A DNA stretch of 18,934 bases. It comes from Chloroflexota bacterium. Lineage in GTDB: Bacteria; Chloroflexota; Dehalococcoidia; Lucifugimonadales; JADFKI01. Each line of letters opens with the position of its first letter. Within the stretch, counting starts at the first letter, position 1. Where the stretch lies: positions 1 through 18,934 of the forward strand of contig JADFKI010000026.1 in assembly GCA_022565015.1 (NCBI GenBank), read 5' to 3'. Positions 1 through 6,622 of this stretch are shown here, piece after piece. Below the pieces are notes generated by a model, which saw only the letters and a program-made list of their open reading frames with translations, was not told where the DNA came from and did not search any database. A program made the translations under genes and the position numbers.

Positions 1-227
1 TTCGCCGGATTTTTCGAGAGAGGAGCACGTCCTACGACTTCTGGATCGACAACGGAATCGCCCTGGTCGGAAGTCCGGACACGGTGATCAGGAAGATGCA
101 GGAGCAGCGCGACCTGATAGGGCACGATGTCTTCTGCGCGCAGCACGTGTTCGGCAGCATGCCGGCGAGTGTGGTCGAGAAGTCGATCAAGCTGTTCGGC
201 AAAGAGGTAATCCCCGCGTTCTCTTAG
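1..227 (+). CDS. Luciferase-like (LLM class) flavin-dependent monooxygenase, C-terminal fragment
   Basis: The 5' part lies outside the window. Reading in frame from base 3 to the TAG at 225-227 gives about 74 residues with no internal stop. The tail contains ALVGSPDTVIRKMQEQ and a closing KLFGKEVIPAF. This is typical of the C-terminus of bacterial luciferase-like, F420- or FMN-dependent monooxygenases: a 'xxGSPexVxxkl' helix after the last TIM-barrel strands, then a final helix containing 'lFxxeVxPxf'. Substrate cannot be inferred. Such oxidoreductases are abundant in SAR202-type Chloroflexota, which is part of the taxonomic guess. The stop codon lies directly against the left terminal inverted repeat of the mobile repeat that follows, so the native 3' flank has probably been displaced. 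Confidence 0.85.
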   Translation, partial: RRIFRERSTSYDFWIDNGIALVGSPDTVIRKMQEQRDLIGHDVFCAQHVFGSMPASVVEKSIKLFGKEVIPAFS

Positions 228-230
228 CTC

Positions 231-434
231 GACTTTGTACATTCCGAATGCGCCTCAACGCGAAGGCGTATAGCTGATGGTCAGTAATCGGCAGACTTTT
301 TGCATGTCGAGTTTGCAGGTTGATATGCGGAAAGTCCTTGAACGATGAGATAGGTGTTTATGCGGCAGAGCGAAGGCACCATAATAAACCCGTTCGAACG
401 CCCTCAAATTTAGGAGACATCTTTGTACAAAGTC
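231..434. mobile_element. MITE-like dispersed repeat, copy 1
   Basis: A 204-bp non-coding element with terminal inverted repeats: GACTTTGTACA at 231-241 and its complement TGTACAAAGTC at 424-434. The match can be stretched outward imperfectly to about 226-442 (CTTAGCTCGAC against CTAAACTGGAC). The right end includes the perfect palindrome CTTTGTACAAAG (421-432). Bases 233-398 align without gaps to 18688-18853, with 7 mismatches by eye. Inside are a CGCCT/AGGCG hairpin (near 251-268) and a longer GACTTT...AAAGTC hairpin (294-336) whose stem repeats the start of the terminal repeat. It encodes no transposase, so it would have to be moved in trans. Target-site duplications are not clear; TTAG occurs outside both ends but is uncertain. 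Confidence 0.75.
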
Positions 435-617
435 CAGTTTAGTCGTCAGAGCAGGCTCTGGATTGGAGCGCAGCAATAAAGGGCAAGAGCGTGCTCCGAG
501 CGGGCGGCCAAGGAGTCTCACTCACATGGTCCGGTTTATAGCAGGAAGGAGGTTCCGAATCGAGGCGGCGCAGGGCAGGGCCGGCTGATAAGCGGAGGCC
601 TTTTAAGGGGGTGCTGT
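435..617. other. Non-coding spacer between repeat copy 1 and the CorC-like gene
   Basis: This holds no convincing gene. The only structure seen is a short perfect hairpin, CAGAGC-AG-GCTCTG (447-460), just outside the repeat. It lies downstream of both the plus-strand monooxygenase and the minus-strand CorC-like gene. I saw no U-tract terminator for either. Confidence 0.5.
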
Positions 618-1871
618 CTAATTCCTGGTAACTCTTAGTCTCTTGAGTCGCCTGCCGATAGTTGAGATCACCTCAATTTTCACTCCGTCGTACTCGACAA
701 TATCGCCCAGACTGGGTATCTTTCCCAGCCGGTGGTAAACAAAGCCGCCGATGGTATCGAACCCGTCGCCTTCCAGCGAAACGTTTAGCATCTCGTTAAT
801 ATTGTCTATGCTGACACGGGCGTCCATCATGTATTCGCTTTCGCTGATTGATTCGACCTCGGGGTCTCCGATATCGAACTCGTCCAGTATTTCGCCGACT
901 ATCTCCTCCAGCAGGTCCTCGATCGTCACGAGGCCAGACACTCCACCGTATTCGTCCACGACGATGGCCATGTGAACGCGGGTCTCCTGAAACTCCGCCA
1001 GGAGCTCCTCGAGTGTCTTGGACTCTGGTATGAACAGGGCCTGCCGAACCATGCTCTCCACCGCCATATCGGGCAGTTCCGCCTCGCGGGTTAGCTGCCT
1101 CAGAATGTCCCTCGCGTAGGCGATGCCTTCTATTCTGTCGAGGGTCTCTCTGTAGATGGGTATACGACTATGCCCGAAGCTGATCATCTGCTCTGCCAGT
1201 TCGCCAATGGATGTGCCGATTTCGGCGACGACCATGTCGCCTCGGGGAATCATGATTTCCCGCGCGACGGTGTCGTCGAGGCTGACGACGCCACGGATCA
1301 TTCGGACCTCGGCCTCGTCCAGAGGCTCTCCGTCATCTTCCAGCGGCACTCTCATCTCACTGAGGAGCGCCTCCGCAGAACCATTGGGGGCCGTATCGCG
1401 TACCCGAAACAGCAGGCGGATGAACGAGGTGGCCGCGGCCAGCATCGGGTTGCAGACGAATGAGATCCCTCTGACCGGTCCGCTGAATATTAATGCAATG
1501 CCCTCACCGTAGCGGGGAGCCACGGTCCATGCCGTTCCATATATTGCCCCCAATCCAAGTAACGTTGCCGCAGACGCCAGTACGATAGGGGGCCACAGAA
1601 TGCCCACCTGCGAAATCACAATGGCGACAACGGCGATCATGCTGGAGGCAAATGTGATTGCGAGCAGAAGTTGAAGCGCGGCAGCGGGGCCCAAGCGTGA
1701 GGTGAGAAGGGACTCCAGGTTCGTCGCACCTGAGACTTCCTGGGACGTCAGGCGTTGAACGCGGTCCCTCCGAACGGACGATATGCCTGCCCCGGCAAGC
1801 GAAACCAGGGCGAATACTGCTATGGAGATTCCAAGGATTATTGAAGGTAATAATGGACTGTCAGTATCCAT
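618..1871 (-). CDS. CorC/HlyC-family membrane protein with CBS domain pair
   Basis: This 417-aa protein has the architecture of the hemolysin C/CorC (CNNM/UPF0053) family, linked to Mg2+/Co2+ transport or homeostasis at the cytoplasmic membrane. Residues 10-30, 62-88, 92-117 and 125-153 are hydrophobic and form the membrane region. A cytosolic CBS pair follows at about 205-330, with the signatures REIMIPRGDM (205-213), HSRIPIY (234-240) and VVDEYGGVSGLVTIEDLLEE (304-323). A CorC_C domain lies at about 345-415 (GDGFDTIGGFV). The ATG at 1869-1871 is preceded by an in-frame TGA 6 nt upstream, so no longer protein is possible. The nearest Shine-Dalgarno-like AAGGAG is about 20 nt away, which is unusually far. 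The gene lies 81 bp downstream of glmU on the same strand and may be co-transcribed. The family is clear; the ion is not. Confidence 0.9.
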   Translation of the reverse strand: MDTDSPLLPSIILGISIAVFALVSLAGAGISSVRRDRVQRLTSQEVSGATNLESLLTSRLGPAAALQLLLAITFASSMIAVVAIVISQVGILWPPIVLASAATLLGLGAIYGTAWTVAPRYGEGIALIFSGPVRGISFVCNPMLAAATSFIRLLFRVRDTAPNGSAEALLSEMRVPLEDDGEPLDEAEVRMIRGVVSLDDTVAREIMIPRGDMVVAEIGTSIGELAEQMISFGHSRIPIYRETLDRIEGIAYARDILRQLTREAELPDMAVESMVRQALFIPESKTLEELLAEFQETRVHMAIVVDEYGGVSGLVTIEDLLEEIVGEILDEFDIGDPEVESISESEYMMDARVSIDNINEMLNVSLEGDGFDTIGGFVYHRLGKIPSLGDIVEYDGVKIEVISTIGRRLKRLRVTRN

Positions 1872-1952
1872 CTTCTGTCAGTTTTTCTGTCGCTCCTTCT
1901 CAAAGAATGGTTATACGCATGGTCTCAATGAATTGGCGGTCGAGCCTTGGGG

Positions 1953-3311
1953 CTACTTGGAGTCGTTGCGGCCTGACGCGACTTGCTCTCTGGCCGGCAC
2001 GCCTACGACCAGTGAGTTGGGCGGCACATCCTTCGTTACGACCGAACCCGCACCCGTGATCGCGCCGTCACCTATCTCGATCGGCGCGACGAGCATAGTG
2101 TCGCAGCCGATGAAGGCGTCGTTGCCTATGATCGTCTCGTTCTTATTCACGCCGTCGAAGTTGCAGGTGACCGCACCGGCCCCGATGTTTACATTGGAGC
2201 CGAGCTTGGCGTCGCCGATGTAGCTGAAGTGGCCGGACCTCGTGTCCCTGCCCAGCCTGCTGTTCTTGACCTCCGCGGACGTCCCAATGTGGACGCCGCA
2301 TTCGAGATATGAGTTGTCGCGAACGTGGGCGAACGGGCCTGCGTCTACGTCGTCCTCGAACACCGAGCCCCGTACGACGGACGACGTTACGGTGCACCTG
2401 TCGCCTATGACCGACTCGTTTATGACGGAGTTCGGGCCTATCCGGCAATTGTCTCCGATTTTCGATCTGCCTGTAATATGTGTGTTGGGGAGAATGACCG
2501 TGTCCTGACCCAGCTCGACATCCTCGTCGATATAGATGGAAGATGGGTCCTGCATCGTGACGCCGTCAAGCATCCAGCGCTCTCGTATACGCTGACGGAG
2601 CACCTCTTCCGCCTTTGCCAGCTGAATCCGATTATTCACGCCAAGCGTCTCGAATGCGTCCACTGATTGGACGGACTCTACGAGTAGACGGTTGTTGGCG
2701 GCCTCAGCGACCAGGTCCGTAAGAAAAATCTCGCCTTCGGAAGAGGGGGCCAGACCTTCGAGAGCGCCCCAGAGCCACGAGGCGCGAAAGCAGTAGCAGC
2801 CGCTATTGGTCTCGACAATCGCCTTCGTCTCTTCGTCCGCCACGCTCTCTTCGACGATAGCGGACACGCTCCCGTCCGCGGACCGCACGATGCGGCCCAG
2901 GCCGTCCGGCGGCACCAGCGTAGAGGTCAGAATAGTTATACAGGCCTCGGTCTCTTTATGGCGTTGCACCAGTCGGCGCAGGGTGTCCGAGAAAATCAGC
3001 GGCACGTCTCCACAGAGGACAAGGACGTTGTCTGCTTCTCCCAGCGCTTGCCTTGCTCTAAGAAGGGCGTCGCCGCTTCCCAACGGCCTCGGCTGCAAGG
3101 CGTACTCCACCGTGTCGCCGAGAGCGTCTCTTATAGCCTGGGAGGACTTGGGGACGACGGCTGCCACGCTCCGGACCCCGGCGGCCCTCGCGGCATCGAC
3201 GACCAGTCTCACCATCTCTTTACCACAGATGTGGTGCAAGACCTTGGGGATCTGGGACTTCATGCGGGTGCCATTGCCTGCCGCTAGGACGGCGGCGGCG
3301 AATGTAGCCAT
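1953..3311 (-). CDS. glmU: Bifunctional UDP-N-acetylglucosamine pyrophosphorylase / glucosamine-1-phosphate N-acetyltransferase GlmU
   Basis: This 452-aa protein, close to the E. coli length of 456, makes UDP-GlcNAc from GlcN-1-P, acetyl-CoA and UTP in the cytoplasm for envelope polysaccharides. The N-terminal uridyltransferase domain (about 1-228) has the nucleotide loop LAAGNGTRMKSQIPKVLH (residues 9-26) and LCGDVPLI with the metal-binding Asp102. A linker helix (about 229-250) leads to a left-handed beta-helix of hexapeptide repeats (about 255-440). Acetyltransferase residues are kept: Arg331, Lys349, the catalytic His361 in SGHFSYIGDA, Tyr364, and NIGAGAVTCNFDG (375-387). The start is ATG. 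The gene diverges from the dehydrogenase at 3636 across a 324-bp spacer. The corC-like gene follows on the same strand. Confidence 0.97.
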   Translation of the reverse strand: MATFAAAVLAAGNGTRMKSQIPKVLHHICGKEMVRLVVDAARAAGVRSVAAVVPKSSQAIRDALGDTVEYALQPRPLGSGDALLRARQALGEADNVLVLCGDVPLIFSDTLRRLVQRHKETEACITILTSTLVPPDGLGRIVRSADGSVSAIVEESVADEETKAIVETNSGCYCFRASWLWGALEGLAPSSEGEIFLTDLVAEAANNRLLVESVQSVDAFETLGVNNRIQLAKAEEVLRQRIRERWMLDGVTMQDPSSIYIDEDVELGQDTVILPNTHITGRSKIGDNCRIGPNSVINESVIGDRCTVTSSVVRGSVFEDDVDAGPFAHVRDNSYLECGVHIGTSAEVKNSRLGRDTRSGHFSYIGDAKLGSNVNIGAGAVTCNFDGVNKNETIIGNDAFIGCDTMLVAPIEIGDGAITGAGSVVTKDVPPNSLVVGVPAREQVASGRNDSK

Positions 3312-3635
3312 GGCTTAAAAACACAAACCGCCCAACGCAACGGGTTTTCGCCGATGCATTAGGCGATAATCAGAGAATCGTCTATCAGAGGTATCGTCCA
3401 CTTTAACCTATGCTACCACATCGTCGCGCATCTGGTCAATATGCACGCCTGTAGCACCGTGCTCCCGGCGTATTAGAGCCATTTACGGGGAGCGCACACT
3501 ATCTAGATAAACCGTCGGCCCGCCCGAGTATCACATCTCTGGACATACCCCTTGAGGTCACGTATCCTTAGTCGGTATTTTCAGAGGGTAACAAGCAGTC
3601 TACGAAGTTAAAAACGGACGAACGGAGGGTTTGAA
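3312..3635. promoter_or_regulatory. Divergent intergenic region with a near-perfect tandem repeat (possible operator)
   Basis: This AT-richer 324-bp spacer separates glmU (minus) from the D-2-hydroxyacid dehydrogenase (plus). Two adjacent direct repeats, ATCAGAGAATCGTC (3369-3382) and ATCAGAGGTATCGTC (3384-3398), lie about 60-85 bp upstream of the glmU start. An imperfect palindrome CGCC-GATGCATTA-GGCG is at 3349-3365. For the plus gene, TTGAGG (3552-3557) and TATTTT (3576-3581), separated by 18 bp, form a weak promoter candidate. No convincing -10/-35 pair was found for glmU. Regulatory function is inferred from position and repetition only. Confidence 0.35.
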
Positions 3636-4691
3636 TTGGCCAGGTTTAAAGTAGTTACTCAGAAGCCCCCAGACGTCATCTCCGACCTGGACGGCACGAC
3701 GTATGACCTTGAAATGGAGTCGCTGGGACCGATCGACGCGGAGATTGTTGAGATCCCCGCCGATAGTGAAGGAGAGTTCATCGAGGCCGCGAAGGACGCC
3801 GACGCGATTATCGCCAGAGGCCGAAGGATTACCGAGGCGATTGTCAACGAGCTCAATAACTGCAAGGTCATATCCCTGGGAAGCGTGGGCGCGGACATAG
3901 TGGACGTCGCCGCGGCGACCGCCAAAGGGATACCCGTGACCAACGTTCCCGACACCTTCATCGAGGAGGTCGCCGACCACACGATGATGATGATCCTCTC
4001 CACGTTCCGCAGGTTGCGCACGATGGACCAGTACGTTCGCAGCGGTCGTTGGTCGGAGGGGCGCCCGCTGCTGTCCAACTTCCCAAGGCTCTACGGCCAG
4101 ACCCTCGGGTTCATATCCTTCGGCCATGTCGCCAGGGCGACGGCGTTGAGGGCCGCACCCTTCGGGCTGCGTATGATAGCCTTCGACCCCTACATCGAAG
4201 AGCTGATGATTACCGAGTATGGAGTCGAGCCCGTAAGCTATCTCGATGACATACTTGAGCGCTCGGACATCGTCACCATGCACGCGCCGTCGACCGAGGA
4301 GGTCCACCATATGCTCAGAGAGGAGCATTTTCGCAAGATGAAGCCAACCGCGCTGTTCATAAACAATGGCCGCGGTCCAACGGTAGACGAAAATGCGCTT
4401 ATAAAGGCGCTGCAAGAGGGCTGGATAGCCGCCGCCGGGCTGGACGTGCTCGAGCAGGAGCCGCCTGATCCGGACAACCCGCTCCTGAGCATGGAGAACG
4501 TGACCCTGACACCTCACGTAGCCTCAGCGTCCGAGAGGATGCGCCCTGAGACCCGACGGCGCATCGGCCAGGAGATTGCGCTGGTGCTGACCGGCCGCTG
4601 GCCCAGGACCTGTGTGAACCCTTCGGTCCTGGATAAGACCGACCTAATACGCTGGCAGCCCTACTCGATGGGCAGGGGACCGGGGGCCTAG
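3636..4691 (+). CDS. D-isomer-specific 2-hydroxyacid dehydrogenase family protein
   Basis: This 351-aa cytosolic oxidoreductase of the D-2-hydroxyacid dehydrogenase family (NAD(P)-dependent 2-keto/2-hydroxy acid interconversion) starts at TTG with GGAGGG (3624-3629) 6 nt upstream. The split substrate-binding domain lies at about 1-105 and 300-340, and the Rossmann domain at about 106-299. The catalytic triad is complete: Arg246 in NNGRGPTVDE, Glu275 in LEQEP, His294 in TPHVAS. Asp184 (AFDPY) at the end of the second Rossmann strand suggests NAD+ preference. The dinucleotide loop is unusual: where the family has GxGxxG it reads SFGHVA (161-166), so the first and third glycines are replaced. 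The substrate is unknown. It is convergent with the MFS gene and probably a single-gene transcript. Confidence 0.9.
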   Translation: MARFKVVTQKPPDVISDLDGTTYDLEMESLGPIDAEIVEIPADSEGEFIEAAKDADAIIARGRRITEAIVNELNNCKVISLGSVGADIVDVAAATAKGIPVTNVPDTFIEEVADHTMMMILSTFRRLRTMDQYVRSGRWSEGRPLLSNFPRLYGQTLGFISFGHVARATALRAAPFGLRMIAFDPYIEELMITEYGVEPVSYLDDILERSDIVTMHAPSTEEVHHMLREEHFRKMKPTALFINNGRGPTVDENALIKALQEGWIAAAGLDVLEQEPPDPDNPLLSMENVTLTPHVASASERMRPETRRRIGQEIALVLTGRWPRTCVNPSVLDKTDLIRWQPYSMGRGPGA

Positions 4692-4715
4692 CGGACCACG
4701 GCCTTGGATTCTCGA

Positions 4716-4746
4716 GCAAGGGGCGGGCGGCGAGTCTGTCCCTTGC
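4716..4746. terminator. Possible terminator hairpin between convergent genes
   Basis: GCAAGGG (4716-4722) pairs perfectly with CCCTTGC (4740-4746) around a 17-nt loop. It lies in the 54-bp gap between the dehydrogenase stop and the MFS stop, touching the latter. There is no U-tract on either strand, so it is a weak candidate. Confidence 0.35.
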
Positions 4747-6035
4747 TACGTCGCCGCGGCGGATTCGACGTCGGCCGGCCTTCGAGGTGGCCTCGCGGCA
4801 AGGATAAGCACGATGGTCATGGTCCCCAGGACGGCATAAGTCGTGAACGCGATGCTGTAGCTTCCGGTGATATCGAATATCGCGCCCGACAACACTGCGC
4901 CTATGGCCTGCCCCAGTGACGTAAACGGCTCCGTTACGCCACGGATCGAGCCCAGGGAGCCGCGCCCGAAGTAGTTGGCGAAGACTACGGGCGGCACGAT
5001 GATCAGGCCCCCCAACGAAAAGCCGAACAACGACGCATAGAGCAGGGCCTCCGCCACGCTGTCTGCCGTTGCGAACAGGCCCGACGTGACGGCCATCAAC
5101 AACGCGACGCCCGCCAAAACTATACGTACGTGTATTTTATCGAGGAGCCAGCCCCACGCAACGCTGCCTATTCCCAGAAATATGGCATTCAAGCTGAGCG
5201 AAGTCGCGGCGATCGTCGCTCCAAGCCCCTGGTCGCGAAAGTAGGCTGCCTGGTGGATGTTTATGCCGGACTGGAGTAAGAAGAGTATTCCCGTGCCCAG
5301 TGCGAGCATCCACAATGCCGGTGTTCGCATCGCCTCTCGAAGTGTCCACGTCCCCTCGGCGGTACGCTGCGTAGCATCTGTTGGGTCATACGCCTGGTCG
5401 TCCGCCTTGTCGCCGTCGGGTCTCAACCCCACGTCTTCCGGTCGTTGGATGATCAGCAGGGTGACGGGCCCCAGCGCGACCGCCAAGACGATAACGCCGA
5501 GAACTACCCAGGCACTTCGGTAGCCGCTGGACTGAATCACCAGACCGGCGATGAGCGGGAAAAGCACCATTCCGGCCGAATGGAACAGCCCAAGCAGTCC
5601 TGAGGCGCGGCCTCTCAGCCTGACGAACCAGCGGGATACCACGACCGAGGCGCCGATCTGAATAGGGCTGGCGAACATGACGCGCCCGGCGCCGTAGGCT
5701 ATGTAGAATGCGATTGGGACCGTCGCCCAGCCAAGGGAGATCGTGGAAAAGCCAAGGATCAGGATACTTGCCAAAAGCACCAGGCGGACGCCGTACCGGT
5801 CGGAAAGCCATCCGACAACCGGAGACGCTCCCGTCGCCGCGAGTCCTCCCGCGCCGGCAGCCCCGGCAATCAAAGTGCGGCTCCAGCCCAGGTCTTGCGT
5901 CATCGGGTATATGAAGACGGCCAGGGTCAGGCTTGCGGCGGCGTTTCGCGCGAACATCGAGGACCCCGCCGCGAACAGGATCACCCACCCGTAATAAAAT
6001 GGAGCTCTTCTGGCTAATCTGTTCCCGACCCGCAA
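4746..6035 (-). CDS. MFS transporter, OFA/monocarboxylate-like
   Basis: A twelve-helix major facilitator carrier for small organic solutes in the cytoplasmic membrane. After APFYYGWVILFAAG (first helix), the loop between helices 2 and 3 has GWLSDRYGVRLVLL, the MFS signature with the conserved Gly-Asp-Arg. A central cytosolic loop (QRPEDVGLRPDG onward) separates the two halves. The overall look matches oxalate/formate or monocarboxylate MFS proteins, but the substrate is inferred. I chose TTG at 6033-6035 (429 aa): it has GGGGA 5 nt upstream. The longer ATG at 6116 would add 27 polar residues, has no ribosome site, and lies upstream of the transcription start predicted from the promoter at 6107-6135. 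The gene diverges from the CoA-transferase pair, so the carrier may supply that pathway's acid. Confidence 0.9.
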   Translation of the reverse strand: MRVGNRLARRAPFYYGWVILFAAGSSMFARNAAASLTLAVFIYPMTQDLGWSRTLIAGAAGAGGLAATGASPVVGWLSDRYGVRLVLLASILILGFSTISLGWATVPIAFYIAYGAGRVMFASPIQIGASVVVSRWFVRLRGRASGLLGLFHSAGMVLFPLIAGLVIQSSGYRSAWVVLGVIVLAVALGPVTLLIIQRPEDVGLRPDGDKADDQAYDPTDATQRTAEGTWTLREAMRTPALWMLALGTGILFLLQSGINIHQAAYFRDQGLGATIAATSLSLNAIFLGIGSVAWGWLLDKIHVRIVLAGVALLMAVTSGLFATADSVAEALLYASLFGFSLGGLIIVPPVVFANYFGRGSLGSIRGVTEPFTSLGQAIGAVLSGAIFDITGSYSIAFTTYAVLGTMTIVLILAARPPRRPADVESAAAT

Positions 6036-6085
6036 TTGGGTCCCCTTTGGTCCTGGATTCGTTAGGCCGGTCTGAGGAAAAAACC

Positions 6086-6116
6086 TTCGGCACTTGGCCG
6101 CAGGGGATGCTATCAT
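6086..6116 (+). promoter_or_regulatory. Candidate extended -10 promoter for the CoA-transferase pair
   Basis: TGCTATCAT (6108-6116) is an extended -10 element. A weak -35, TTCGGC (6086-6091), lies 19 bp upstream. It shares bases with the minus-strand MFS promoter, so the two would probably compete for polymerase. Confidence 0.4.
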
Positions 6117-6135
6117 CTGGTGATGTGAGCGTCAA
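6107..6135 (-). promoter_or_regulatory. Sigma70-type promoter for the MFS gene
   Basis: On the minus strand TTGACG (6135-6130) and TAGCAT (6112-6107) are separated by exactly 17 bp. The expected transcription start near 6100 leaves about 65 nt of leader before the TTG at 6035. It overlaps an opposing promoter candidate on the plus strand. Confidence 0.5.
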
Positions 6136-6156
6136 CGAAAAACAGGGGTGAATGCC

Positions 6157-6597
6157 TTGGAAGGCGCGATACTCAAGAGACTAATCTCCGAGCTTCTCAG
6201 CATCGACGACATGTTGCTGGTGATCGACTCAGGCGGAGCGGTGGCGGAGATGTACGCCAGGGACATACAGTCGACCGACTTCGCAGGCCAATGGAGCATG
6301 ATCGAGAGCGGGGACTGGCATATGCATCTGGACCTGGCGACGGTCAGCGCCGTCCAGTTCGTCGACAACGCCGACCACGGTCACGACATGATGCCGAAGG
6401 TGTACTACGCGCGCCTTTCCGCCGCCGACGGCACGACCCTCGTCCGCTTCTACTTCCCGAATCCGTGGCTGGACGACAACGAGAGCCCAACCGAGTTCCA
6501 ACCGGAGCGGCTGAGGGCGTTTGAAGAGATTCGCGATAGATACGTGGGTGAGGACGGCATTACGTCCGTCGAACTCCCCGAAAAGGTAGCCGGCTAG
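6157..6597 (+). CDS. Conserved-looking hypothetical protein beside a CoA-transferase
   Basis: I do not recognise this 146-aa soluble, acidic protein. It has no signal peptide or membrane segment. It reads as an alpha/beta domain: two N-terminal helices, a strand LLVIDSGGAVAEMY, then SGDWHMHLDLATVSAVQFV and VYYARLSAADGTTLVRFYF, ending in a helical tail. The pattern 'W-H-x-H-L-D-L...V-x-F-V' loosely recalls heme-utilisation (ChuX/HutX-like) folds, but this is only an impression. TTG at 6157 is preferred because AGGGGT (6144-6149) lies 7 nt upstream; GTG at 6148 in the same frame adds three residues but has no ribosome site. The next gene starts 25 bp downstream, so the two are almost certainly one operon, and a role tied to that CoA-transferase is likely. 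Confidence 0.75.
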   Translation: MEGAILKRLISELLSIDDMLLVIDSGGAVAEMYARDIQSTDFAGQWSMIESGDWHMHLDLATVSAVQFVDNADHGHDMMPKVYYARLSAADGTTLVRFYFPNPWLDDNESPTEFQPERLRAFEEIRDRYVGEDGITSVELPEKVAG

Positions 6598-6622
6598 GGC
6601 GACAGATACTCAGGAGGCTCAA

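Noticed and set aside
386..400. GTTCGAA in the repeat, like a tRNA T-loop
   Set aside because: No flanking acceptor, D or anticodon stems can be drawn on either strand in either copy.
255..521. 88-codon minus-strand frame over repeat copy 1
   Set aside because: It is not kept open as a gene in copy 2, where the right end differs, and its sequence is not protein-like; the element is non-coding.
3600..4517. 305-codon open frame on the minus strand inside the dehydrogenase gene
   Set aside because: It is fully antisense to a gene with a complete catalytic triad, its protein text is low in hydrophobic pattern and matches no family; it is a by-product of high GC at third positions.
5386..6135. 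249-codon minus-strand frame overlapping the MFS gene
   Set aside because: It runs in another frame of the same strand as a clear MFS gene; its Arg/Pro-rich, non-helical sequence is typical of a shadow frame.
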